From contig NC_088195.1 of NCBI RefSeq assembly GCF_028769735.1, positions 248,001 to 312,000 of the forward strand: a stretch of 64,000 nt of DNA. Reading direction: 5' to 3'. Origin of the DNA: Zonotrichia leucophrys gambelii. Taxonomy: Eukaryota > Chordata > Aves > Passeriformes > Passerellidae. Under the pieces are notes generated by a model. That model did not search any database, was not told the DNA's origin, and was given only the letters and a program-made list of their open reading frames with translations. Position numbers and translations under genes: made by a program. Shown here in pieces: positions 53,551-63,121 of the stretch (positions within the stretch are counted from its first letter, which is position 1; each line of letters begins with the position of its first letter).

Positions 53551-55240
53551 GCCGGGCTGGCTGTCCTGGGTTGGCTCTCCCGGGCTGGCTGTCCCGGGCT
53601 GGCTGTCCCGGGCCGAGCGCGGCGCCGGGCGGTGCCCCCGAGGTTATCGGCGGTGGTGGCCGAGGGGGAATTAGCGGGCAGGGAAGCGGGGTGAGCAGAG
53701 CTCAGCCTCTCGGCATGTTTGCTTGTGCTGAACCCGCAGCATGAAAACTCTTGACAGCAACACTCAGCTCTTGAAGCCTTCCTTGGCCGGCGGAGGGGAG
53801 AGCCAGGGCCGCGCTGTGCAAACAAACTGTGCCCGCCGGCACCGCGGGCCGGAGCTGGTGCTCAGGCTGAGGGCACGCCAAGGCAAAGGGGCTCTTCCTG
53901 ACAGAAATGTGGGTCCCAGCTTTTGGGGGCAGCCACGCTTGCCGGGGATTCCCTGCGGTGGGGGTGCGGTGGTGGGATGCCCTGCGATGGGGTGCCCTGC
54001 GATCCTGCAGCAGGGATGCGCTGTGACAGATCCGCCCCTCGGTGCGGGAGCCCAACCGCGGGGCCCCGTGTCCCGTCCCGGCTGCGCTGCTGCCGCTGCC
54101 CAAAGGGGTCTCGCACGGAGCAGCCCGGGACGAGTCCGGGCGGGGAGCGGCCCCGGCCCGTTCCCCTTCCCGTTCCCGGGCGCCGGTCGCCCTCCAGCGG
54201 CCCCGCTGCGCCGCGCACCGGGCACGGGTCGAGGGCTGCAATGGGCATCCCTGCCCTGTCCTGAGCATCCCTGCCCGGCCCCTGGGCTCCCCTGCCCTGT
54301 CCTGGGCTCCCCGTCCTTCTCCCAGGCTGCCCGGAGCTCTCCTGCCCGGCCCGGGGGCGCTGGAGGCAGGGTGGGCACCGGGGGTGGCTCGGGACAACGC
54401 TCCCAGCCCCACAGCCGGCAGGGCCCGCAGCCCGTGTGCACAGGCTGGCAAAGCCCCAGGCCCCTGTTATCCCCACACAAACCCGGGGGCTCCCTCCGTG
54501 CCCTGCAGAGACCCTGGGACCCCTCTCTGTACCCCCAAAACCCGCGGGCTCCTCTCCTCGCCCCGCGCACGGACGCGTTTTAGGGCGGAGGGAATGCCTG
54601 GAGCCCCAGGAGCCGGCAGCAGAGGAGGATCAGGACTGGAACCGGGTCAGGACAATGCCCGTGCCCGGCTCACAGCGCGGCGGGGCACGGGGAGCCGGCT
54701 CGGAGGCGCCACCCCAGGGTTTGCCAGCATTCCCCGCTTGGGCAGGGACCTGACACCGCTGCTGCTGTAAAAGCCATCGGGGCGGTGGCCGAGCACAGCA
54801 GCTCCCGCTCCTGCCCGGGCAGGGCTCCTCACCCCGCCTGTCCCGCACCAGTTCCGTGGCTTTGGGCCGGTCCCGGCACCGGCACGGCCTGGGGACGGCA
54901 TCCAGCCTGCAGAGAGGAAGCGGGAGCTCCTCCCCAGCCCTGCCAGACCTGTTCAGCTGAGCAGGCACAGTAAGGGAACCAGGTCACCGCGGAGGTACAT
55001 GAGGGCGGCTCGGGAGCGGCGCGCTGAGCCCCGCAGAGGGCAGGGGGGCGCCTGGAGCAGCCCCAGCCCCCGGGGCACAGGCCGAGGGCTCTGCGCAGGG
55101 ACCTGCAGCTCCTCCTGCAGCCGGGCTCTGCTCCCAGCTCCGTCCGGCAGCACAGCCGCGCTGCTCCGCGGCTGCAGAGGGAGCTCCCATGAGATGCATC
55201 CTGCTTGAACAGCAGCAGGGACTTCCCCAAGCCCCAAAGC
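53551..55240. promoter_or_regulatory. CpG-rich region downstream of CTTNBP2NL
   Basis: GC- and CpG-rich DNA with short repeats of CTGGCTGTCCCGGG at 53561-53612. There is no recognised exon. It could be a promoter for a non-coding RNA or an alternative upstream WNT2B exon. It lies just past the CTTNBP2NL 3' end. Confidence 0.45.
53561..53612. repeat. Short tandem repeat (15 bp, about 3-4 copies)
   Basis: GGGCTGGCTGTCCCG-like units, the first ones degenerate. Confidence 0.8.
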
Positions 55241-55604
55241 ATCCATTATTATAAATCTCATCCATTCATACTGTGGCAAACAGGTACTCCTGGAAAACTG
55301 CCTTTACTTAACAAGTACCAAAAGCCAGAGCTGTCTGGAGCGCCCACAGTGTGCTGTGCCACCTGAAGCTGCCCCAGGGCACCTCCCAGCTCCCAGGTGT
55401 GTGGAGATGGAGGAGCAATGTGCTCTGGCTGCAGCAGCCAAGACTGCTCAGGACCCACTGTACTCACAAGAAATTCTCCCTTTTCTCACATTTCTCACAT
55501 TAAAGCTCCAGGTCCCAGGTGGGCACAGATGCCCAGTCACCAACAGCAGGAGTGTTTCCTGCTGGGCAGCCCCAACTGCAAACATTTCCTTAAGCAATTT
55601 GCAC
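55241..55604. other. Short intergenic stretch after CTTNBP2NL
   Basis: Transition from CpG-rich to AT-rich sequence. Nothing was recognised. Confidence 0.5.
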
Positions 55605-55622
55605 ATCTTAAAAATAAAATCC

Positions 55623-55628
55623 TTTATT
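55623..55628 (-). terminator. CTTNBP2NL: Candidate polyadenylation signal of CTTNBP2NL
   Basis: AATAAA on the minus strand within ATCAATAAAGGATTTTATTT, at the far end of the AT-rich downstream block. Cleavage would be expected roughly 10-30 nt further on. Confidence 0.5.
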
Positions 55629-56469
55629 GATAATATGAATGTTTAACATGTTTAATGCCATCAGCTATAAAAATGATTAAAGACTTCAGCTTGGTACATT
55701 TGGCTTTACAAATTTACAAGTGTTAATGAATTAATACTAGTGTTATATGTTTTGCACTTCATTATACTCCATTAGCCAGTGACAAACTCTGCAACAATGT
55801 CTGCTTAGGACACATGTGAGTTAGAGAAGAAATATTTAGTTGCTTTCACACAGAATCTACATCAACAGTTAAATACTAACTCTAAATGTCTTACTGAATT
55901 AGTTGGATCCGTTTCAATCCCTTGTGCTTAGTTTCTTTCAGAAGTTAGTCTACTAGCAAAAATACATTCTTTTGCATACCCCTTCCCATATTATATTTTA
56001 GAAGAAACAGTACTCAGTGCATTTCCTATTAGACTTCATCATAGTATCTCTCTCTCTCTCTAGAGCTATCAATAAAGAAGGGGATAATACCAGTCAGAAT
56101 AATGTAAAAGTAAAGAAACTCATTAAAGCAGTGTATACAAAAGCCTCACTTTTCAATCAGAAGGGATACATGGGCCAAAATCCACCTGCCCATCCTTTTT
56201 TACTTTTACTCTCCGCAAGAGCTAAAAAATCCGCTGCGGACACTTAGTTAAGAAAGTAATAAATGTGCTTCCAAAAGAGCCCCTGCCCATTCAGCTCTGG
56301 CTGCCTCTGTGTCCCTGCTGTTAATGCACAGACTGTTCCACTGGATTAGCAACAACAGCGCGTAATACCACTGCCCAAAAGGTCTGAGCAAGCCTCTAAA
56401 GCCCTGCCCTGGCTGTGTGGGGTCACTGCAACAGCAGCCACCCCCGAGCAGCACTGAGCTCCCTGTCCT

Positions 56470-56750
56470 GCAGAGAGAGGCTCAGAGCCCAAAGGAACCT
56501 CTGAGCACGGGAACCTCTCTGCAATGGACAGCTCTGCCCCTCGATGGCACAGCACAAAAGGCTCAAGCCCAAAGGAACCTCTGAGCACGGGAACCTCTCT
56601 GCAATGGACAGCTCTGCCCCTCGATGGCACAGCTCTGCCCCTCCATGGCACAGCACAAAAGGCTCAAGCCCAAAGGAACCTCTGAGCACGGGAACCTCTC
56701 TGCAATGGACAGCTCTGGCCATGGCACAGCTCTGCCCCTCGATGGCACAG
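56470..56750. repeat. Threefold repeat within the CTTNBP2NL 3' UTR region
   Basis: GCCCAAAGGAACCTCTGAGC, ACGGGAACCTCTCTGCAATG and GACAGCTCTGCCCCTCGATG recur three times, starting near 56480, 56568 and 56669. The spacing is unequal because the short GATGGCACAGCTCTGCCCCT part varies in number. Confidence 0.93.
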
Positions 56751-58303
56751 GGATCCTCCCCACACAGAGGGGTCCTGCCTAATGGAACAGTGAGAATTCC
56801 CCAAGGATAACGTGTCTCTGGCACCGGGAGCTGTGCAAACACCACTGTGCTGCCCAGGGAAGGGCTCCACGCTGGATGGCACCGAGCAGCAAGTCCAGTT
56901 CCTAAATTTAGGATCAGGTCCCGTCCAACACCGAGATCATTCACTCGGGGTTGTGCTCTCAGCCTGTGCCACTGATCTGTGCTGTTTGTCCTGGGTTTCT
57001 CAGCACAATGACTCAGAAAACCACTGTGCTGGGCCTGTTGGTTCTCCTGCAGCAAACACTTCTGCACAGGAACCACCTGCTTCTTCTGGGTCCAAATACT
57101 TCTGCACACACATGATCTGCCTCAAACTTAGGCAATTCCTCACTAAGGAATTTTTTAAAATATCAGTGAATTGCCATGTTTTCTTCCTATGAGGCAGAAG
57201 ATCAAGAAGAGATAAATACTTCCCTAACACACTGTGTGTTTAGCATGTATGTGTGTGACACACATATCCACATATTTAATTCCACAGCAGCAATGATTTG
57301 GTTCCATATTTGCAGCCAAGGAAAGCTAGCCACAGCTAGTGGGTAAAATCCAGGTCAGTCAGACTTAACTGACACAGATGGGGAACAAAATTATTGCTAT
57401 TGTTTAAAGTTGAAGATCCCATTTACAGGTATTGCAAAAAACCTGTACTGGATGGATGAGTTACTTTTTCAAGTAATAGTGAGATCTTTGCCAAGTAACA
57501 GAAAGATCCTTTTCTCAGAAGTTCTACACACAACAGTAGAATGCTTGAAGAGCTTGAAAATTACAGGTGATACACCAGAAACCAGAGCTGAGCCATGTAA
57601 AGCACACAGGCATCTTGGCAGGAAAGCAGAAAGAACTATATGGACAGAGAAGTAACCTGGATGATAACACAACTAAATTTTATCCCAAGAAATTCCTGTG
57701 TGCTTCCTCAAATAGCTGGAGCTGTGTCCTGAAGGACACAGCCTGGCTGGCTGCACCAGTCTGGTGCTCACCTGGCAGAATCTGTAGCACATTTGCTAAC
57801 TTACCTTAGCAAATGGAAAGAATTAAAAGGAAAACCAGTGTTGGTTTCAACATTCAGGACTCAGAAGAATTTGCTTCTGCAGCTAGATGTTCCCCTCCTC
57901 ACCTTTTCCCGAGAATCACATTCATATTGCAGGCTTAGTTCAGGCACTTTTATAAAATGTTCATCTGGAATAAAAAGTCTGCAAAAATTATTTCTGCATA
58001 ATTTAAAAGTAGCATTTCAGTCCCATTAGAGGTTGATAGGTCCCACCACATGATTATGGTTGTTATCTCTAATGATTTGACTGCTGCCATGAGACATTTG
58101 GAGGCTACTGTATAGCTGTAGTTAAGGTTTCTTCATAAACAAAAATATTTTCCTACCTATTAAAAAAGGAAAAAAAAATATACTAAATGCTTTATACAGA
58201 CAGAATCTGCTACTATGGAAATAAATAACATGGAGTGGAAAAACAGTGTCTTAGCTGCAGGGTAAGCTAAGCTGCGGAATGTCACATTCCCGTTTTCTGG
58301 AGA

Positions 58304-59761
58304 CTAGCTGCTGCTTGGCAGGAGGATCTCCAGGTCCTTGCCATTTGACACGACAGAGCTGCTGGAGCAGCTGCTGGCCACGTCCACGGGGGCACCCAGG
58401 GAGGAGCCTTTGCTGAGGGGAGCAGCAGCAGCAGCAGCAGCAGGCGACTGAGCCAGGCCCGGCTTCTTGGGAGGGATGGGCGGAGGGTTCCCCCGCTCGG
58501 CCCGAGGAATGGTGGGAGACTTGATCCCCGGAGACAGGGGGCTGAGCGGGCTGGAGCCCTTGGCGGGGCTGGGGCAGTGCCCGGCCTCGGCCCTGGGGCT
58601 GCCGGCGCCGGCCAGGCTGCGGTAGTCCGTGCCGAACGGGGAGCTGTTGGGGGACACGGGCTTGATGGGGCCCTGCTGGCTGGTGAACCTGGACAGCACC
58701 TGCGTCACCGTGTTGCGCGCCAGCTGCTTGGCCGCCGAGTTGTCGGCCAGCGTGGGGGACAGGTCCCGGGACGGGGGGCTCTGCAGGCCCCCGGGCTGCT
58801 GCTCCTGCTCGGCCTGGGACTGGAACTTGTGCCTGGCCGCGTGGAAGCGCTGGTTGATGCCCACCTGGTAGGAGGACTGGTAGCCAGGGCTGCCGGCAGA
58901 GGCTCCCACCAGGCGCTTGGCCAGCACTGGGGAGGAGCAGGGAGACGGGGTGAGGGAGGAGGCAGCTGTGCTGCTGGGGGACAGGGACGCCCCAGCGGAG
59001 GGGAGCTGGTGCACCGGGGACTCTGTTCTTGCAGGGGAGCTCCCATTCTCCACTGCACCCTCGGGGGCTGCGGCAGGCTTCTCCCTGTGAGCTGGGCTCT
59101 CTGCAGCATGCGTGTCCCCAGCCATCGGCCCGTCTGTGTCACAGTGCCCGTTGGACTTTGCATAGGAGTGAGCAGGGGCAGGGGCGCTGGCAAACACGGC
59201 GTGGGCAGCTCTGCTGGCGCTGGCAGGGGCTGCTCGCTCTGCCTGCAGGCCCTCGGTCTGGCAGGACACTGACTTCACTGCGGGACTGTCAGTTGTGACC
59301 CCCCTGGACGTCACCGAGGGGTTGGGGTGCACGGCCTTGGGGGGACTGTGCTCCTGGCAGGAAGCCTCCAGCTCTTTCAGGGCTTTCTTCAGACACTCCA
59401 CCTCTTCTTTGAGTGCTTTTGTACGGTTTTCTTCTCTGTTCAGCTTAGCTTTCAGCTGCTCTCTTTCAATGTCAAACTCTGAGAGCTGCTTTTCTACTTG
59501 TGCTTCCATCTGCAAGCCCCGCTTCCTCTTGGCTGCCAGCTCCTCTTCCAGTTTACTCACCTTACTCTTCTCCTTTTCCAATTTCAAGCTCAGCTCTGCT
59601 GTCTTCTGGCCCTCTTCAGCTGCTTTGGCAGTGGCTTTCTTGCACTCCACAACAAGCATGGATGACAGTTGCTTGTGGCGTGCCCTTTCCTCCTCCAACT
59701 GGCTCGACAGCTTCTTCTGCTCCTTCTCAAACTTCTTCACTTGGGACTTTTCAAACTCCAC
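58304..59761 (-). CDS. CTTNBP2NL: CTTNBP2NL last coding exon
   Basis: 1458 nt, 485 codons plus a TAG stop. It starts VEFEKSQVKKFEKEQKKLSS after the acceptor TTAACTTCAG (ending at 59762). It carries the second half of the coiled coil, a Ser/Pro/Ala-rich disordered region and conserved C-terminal motifs. The segment near 58420-58445 encodes seven alanines from pure GCT codons, absent from the human protein as I remember it. Several AG-rich stretches with long ORFs on the opposite strand are shadows. Confidence 0.96.
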   Translation of the reverse strand: MEFEKSQVKKFEKEQKKLSSQLEEERARHKQLSSMLVVECKKATAKAAEEGQKTAELSLKLEKEKSKVSKLEEELAAKRKRGLQMEAQVEKQLSEFDIEREQLKAKLNREENRTKALKEEVECLKKALKELEASCQEHSPPKAVHPNPSVTSRGVTTDSPAVKSVSCQTEGLQAERAAPASASRAAHAVFASAPAPAHSYAKSNGHCDTDGPMAGDTHAAESPAHREKPAAAPEGAVENGSSPARTESPVHQLPSAGASLSPSSTAASSLTPSPCSSPVLAKRLVGASAGSPGYQSSYQVGINQRFHAARHKFQSQAEQEQQPGGLQSPPSRDLSPTLADNSAAKQLARNTVTQVLSRFTSQQGPIKPVSPNSSPFGTDYRSLAGAGSPRAEAGHCPSPAKGSSPLSPLSPGIKSPTIPRAERGNPPPIPPKKPGLAQSPAAAAAAAPLSKGSSLGAPVDVASSCSSSSVVSNGKDLEILLPSSS

Positions 59762-62700
59762 CTGAAGTTAAGAACAAAAGAGATTTTAAGGGTACCATAA
59801 AACCTCCTGAGAGCAAATGAAGGGAAACACCCCAAAAGGGAACAGGTTTACTGTGTATCTTGGAGAAATTACACAGGAAAAAATGACAATGAATAAGAAA
59901 GAGGTTATTGCACCAGAAATCAGCAAAATAGTCTGGCACAACTCAGCCTGCACACAGTAATAATTATTACTTCCTAGTAGTTTTATCCTGTGTGAAATTC
60001 GACTGGCCTTTAGTGAGACACACACCCAGTCTGCCATGCACTGACAGAACAAGCAAAGCTTCCTTCCACCTCATTTACCACTTTGTCAGTTTGCCTTTTA
60101 AAGGCATTTAGGCCTTAAAATGCTGATGTGTTATGTATGCTTAACAAAGGCTACAGGCTTGAGTAACAGAAAACAGTGGCTTAAATATTTATTAGCATCT
60201 CTGAACAACACCCCCAGGAGATCTTCCATGACTTATTCTGAATTTTGAGTACTGCAGCAAGCTATCAACTGTAAACGCAACCCTGTTCTTCCCAACTCCT
60301 CGGATTTCAGGCTGAAGTAAGATTTCAAAGCATTTGATTGCCTATTAATACCTTCCAGCACTGCTCAGCTACCAAAGCACGCGGAGCAGCGGGGCAGGGC
60401 TGTTTTCCATATCTGGGTGATAAGAGCTCGGAGCGCCTCGCAGAGGGAGCTCCCGCTGCCCTCCCAGCCCAGCCCAGCCTGCCCTGTGCTGGTACCTGCT
60501 GGGTGAGCCGCTCCCGCTCCTTCTCCAGCATGTAGGTGACATCGTCCCCCTCGGCCGTGTCCTGCGCGTGCCGCTGCCGCTCCTCCTCCAGGTCCAGGAT
60601 CACCTGCCCAAACACAGCAGCCATCAGGGACAGGGCCCAGCAGGCAGGCAGGGAGCAGAGCTGTGCCCGGCTCCGGGGGCACACGGGGGAGACGCCAGGG
60701 CAGCTCCATGGGACAGACACCTGGGCAGCTCCATGGGAGAGACACCAGGGCAGCTCCATGGGAGAGACACCTGGGCAGCTCCAGAGGGACACAGGACAGA
60801 CACCAGGGCAGCTCCATGGGACAGACACCTGGCAGCTTCATGGAGAGACACCAGGCAGCTCATGTGACAGACACCTGGGCAGCTCCAGAGTGACTAGGAC
60901 AGCCACCAGGGCAGCTCCAGGGACACAGAACTCCAGAGGACATGGACAGACACCAGGCAGCTCCATGTGCAGACCCTGGCAGCTCCAAGTGAATGACAGC
61001 CACAGGGCACTCAGGGACACAGAACTCCAAGGACATGGGACAGACACCAGGCAGCTCCAGGGACAGACACCTGGCAGCTCCAAGTGACACAGTAGCCCAG
61101 AGGACATCGACACCACAGGGCAGCTCTGGAGGGACACGGAAGAGCCAGAGTGACACAGGACAGACACCTGGGCAGCTCCAGAGGGACACAGGAGCCCCAG
61201 AGTGACACAGGAGCTCCAGAGTGACACAGAAGAGCCACCACAGCAGCTCCATGGGACAGCCGCCACTGCAGCTCCAGACATCTGAGCTCAACTCAAGTCA
61301 CAGAAAAGCAGCTTTTAGACAAGTACAATGTCTGTTATTATCTGGTCAAACTGAGTCAGTTTGTGAAAGATGTTCAGGAAACCTCACACTGGATGTATTT
61401 TACTATTAAATGTCTAAATTGCACCCTTTTCCCCCAGACTGTGCAATATCCTTGGGAGGTTCATGCCATGAATGGTGCCCTCATTCCAGAACAGCTGGGG
61501 CTGGAAGGATCTCTGGGGATCACCCAGTGCACCCCCTTGCCCATGTTATGAACGGTGTCCTCATTCCAGAAGGGCTGGAAGGATCTCTGGGGATCACCCA
61601 GTGCTCCCCCTGCCCTGGAGAGGGCTGCACACATCAGCCCAGGCAGGTTCTGAACACTGGCAGGGAAGGAGAATCCACAAGCCCTCCACAGCCCGTTCCA
61701 GGGTTCTGTCACCCTCAAAGTCAGTCAGTTTTTCCTCGTATTCAGCTGGAAATTCCTGTATTCCAGTTTGTGCCTCCTGTCCCCTGCAAGTCAGAATTTC
61801 CTGGCAGGAGCATCGCTCCAGGGCCCAGCAGGAGCAGAGGTGCAGCACGAGCAGACCCAGGGCTCCAGAGCAGGACAGCCCCTCTGTGGCTCTGCAGCAA
61901 CTCCCAGCAGGCTGCTCCCCTGCCTCACAGCCATCTGAGGGCTCCAGGGTAAAGTTTATTTTAAAGAACATTAATTTGTTCTTCCACTTAGGAACAAGAT
62001 GAGCTCTTGAAGTGAAACTGCTTCCCATAAGGGCCCAGTGAAGGAGCTCCTTCAGCTTTAACACTGAATTACATGAATAATTGAAATGCTATTAACAAAA
62101 AAGCCAGAACACAAACTTCCCAAAAGGCTCTACTTATCTCATCACCAAAACTAAGCTCTCCCAACACATGCTCACCCATGAATTTAGCAGCTCCTCAGTC
62201 TTCCTGAAATTTAAGCTTCCAAATAATGCTTAAATATTACCAAGTGTACATCCTTGTATACTTGAAGAAGACAAGAAGAGGAAAAGGTGATACAATATCT
62301 GATTTTACTGTATGACTTAGTTGGATATTTTGCTGAAAAGTGAAGCCCAGCCTTGTCCTTACTTCTAGTGGCATCAATTTTTGTGGTACTATGGCCTGAC
62401 ACATGAGCAAGCACTTTAATGGTGTCAATATACATTAAAGGTATGTCTGAACAATAACAGGTGCTTCATTAAAGAGGCCAAATGGCAAGAAAAATACTTT
62501 TGGTCACTCCATGTTCGTTAGGGAAGCACAAGGAGGTGCCTTCCCCTGGCAGCAGCTCTTCAACAACCACAGAGAACAAGTCCCAGGCAGAACAGTGATA
62601 GTTCTGCTGAGAATTCCATCTTCCAGAAAGCCTTTCTTGCATTTTGGGAAGGATTACACCTCCCAGCTGTAAGCTGGATCCTCTTTGGTGCGTCCTAACA

Positions 62701-63121
62701 AAAACATTTCAAATTCTGGAACTATAACTAACTAGCTCACCAGCTGCATGCTCTGGAGTGAGAAGTTTAAACAAAGGTGCAAAGTCCTTCCAGTTACCAA
62801 GCCTCAGGAACTGAAGTGTTTTTGCTGAAGTCAACTTGTTATTAAAATGCAGCTGTAACCTCTGCACATCCTAATTGAGGCAACACCTACCTTTCTGTGC
62901 CTGCTTTCTGCAGCAGCCAGTTGGGATAACATTCTCTCCTGCATATTCTTGCAGTGTTTCATCACCACTTTCAAAATAGACAAAGGATTGGAGCATACTG
63001 GCTGCTTTTCACCATGGTTCCCCTCTTTCAGTGTCTCAAAGTCTCTCTGCAGAGCCATCAGTGGATCACTGATGTTGTATTTCCCATAGCGCTCCTCGAT
63101 GAATGTGTCCCTGTGCTGGGC
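58304..63121 (-). CDS. CTTNBP2NL: CTTNBP2NL, CTTNBP2 N-terminal-like protein (partial: 3 last exons)
   Basis: The join 63121-62891, 60603-60496 and 59761-58304 gives 598 residues, all in phase 0. The N-terminal exon(s), about 33 residues in human, lie right of the window. CTTNBP2NL is a cytoplasmic coiled-coil protein that associates with cortactin/actin structures and with the STRIPAK (striatin-PP2A) complex. The first ~250 residues form the CortBP2 coiled coil, rich in E/K/L heptads (QRHAQDTAEGDDVTYMLEKE, LSSQLEEERARHKQLSSMLV). A Ser/Pro-rich C-terminal half follows, with SPGYQSSYQVGINQRFHAAR, SAAKQLARNTVTQVLSRFTS and an SH3-ligand-like PPPIPPKKPG, ending LLPSSS. It lacks the ankyrin repeats of CTTNBP2, which settles the paralogue. 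The estimated full length of about 631 residues compares with 639 in human. Confidence 0.96.
58421..58444 (-). repeat. CTTNBP2NL: (GCT)n poly-alanine coding repeat
   Basis: Plus-strand AGCAGCAGCAGCAGCAGCAG reads as seven GCT alanine codons in CTTNBP2NL. The identical codons suggest a recent, probably length-variable expansion. Confidence 0.85.
59762..60495 (-). other. CTTNBP2NL: CTTNBP2NL intron
   Basis: A 734-nt intron, mostly AT-rich, with donor GTACCA at 60495. No repeat or extra exon was recognised. Confidence 0.85.
60496..60603 (-). CDS. CTTNBP2NL: CTTNBP2NL 108-nt coiled-coil exon
   Basis: 36 codons, VILDLEEERQRHAQDTAEGD then DVTYMLEKERERLTQQ, highly conserved coiled-coil sequence. 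The acceptor is GTGTTTGGGCAG ending at 60604 and the donor is CAG|GTACC. Phase 0 on both sides. A degenerate minisatellite begins about 90 bp upstream in the intron. Confidence 0.96.
60695..61275. repeat. Degenerate 25-28-bp minisatellite
   Basis: Units built from GGGCAGCTCCATGGGA and GACAGACACC(A/T)GGG repeat about 20 times, with many small deletions and AACTCCAGAGGACATGG or GAGTGACACAGGA variants in the right half. The many unequal deletions give irregular spacing. Confidence 0.93.
61480..61800 (-). mobile_element. CR1 LINE fragment, reverse orientation, with internal duplication
   Basis: CAGCCCGTTCCAGGGTTCTG, TCACCCTCAAAGTCAGTCAG, TTTTTCCTCGTATTCAGCTG and GTATTCCAGTTTGTGCCTCC are reverse CR1 landmarks. 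To its left, GGCTGGAAGGATCTCTGGGG and ATCACCCAGTGC occur twice, about 70 bp apart, a local tandem duplication. Confidence 0.82.
62891..63121 (-). CDS. CTTNBP2NL: CTTNBP2NL CortBP2-domain exon
   Basis: 77 codons, AQHRDTFIEERYGKYNISDP, LMALQRDFETLKEGNHGEKQ, PVCSNPLSILKVVMKHCKNM and QERMLSQLAAAESRHRK. This is the most conserved part of the CortBP2 N-terminal domain. The acceptor is GTTGCAG ending at 63122, the donor is AAAG|GTAGGT, and it is in phase 0 on both sides. Confidence 0.97.

Larger units (their letters stand above)
55605..58303 (-). other. CTTNBP2NL: Probable CTTNBP2NL 3' UTR
   Basis: From the TAG stop at 58306-58304, AT-rich sequence without CR1 copies continues to an AATAAA signal on the minus strand (plus-strand TTTATT at 55623-55628). 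This would give a UTR of about 2.7 kb. Long 3' UTRs are known for this gene. A GC-rich insert with a threefold repeat interrupts it at 56.25-56.9 kb. The 3' end is inferred from the signal only. Confidence 0.6.
60604..62890 (-). other. CTTNBP2NL: CTTNBP2NL intron
   Basis: A 2.3-kb intron holding a degenerate minisatellite (60695-61275) and a reverse CR1 relic (61480-61800). The rest is AT-rich with nothing recognised. Confidence 0.85.

Noticed and set aside
53741..54770. ORFs of 240-280 codons near 54 kb
   Set aside because: Pro/Arg/Gly-rich translation of CpG-rich DNA. No homology or splice structure.
58304..63121. Alternative identity CTTNBP2
   Set aside because: The protein ends after the Ser/Pro-rich region with LLPSSS and no ankyrin repeats follow; only UTR-like sequence does.
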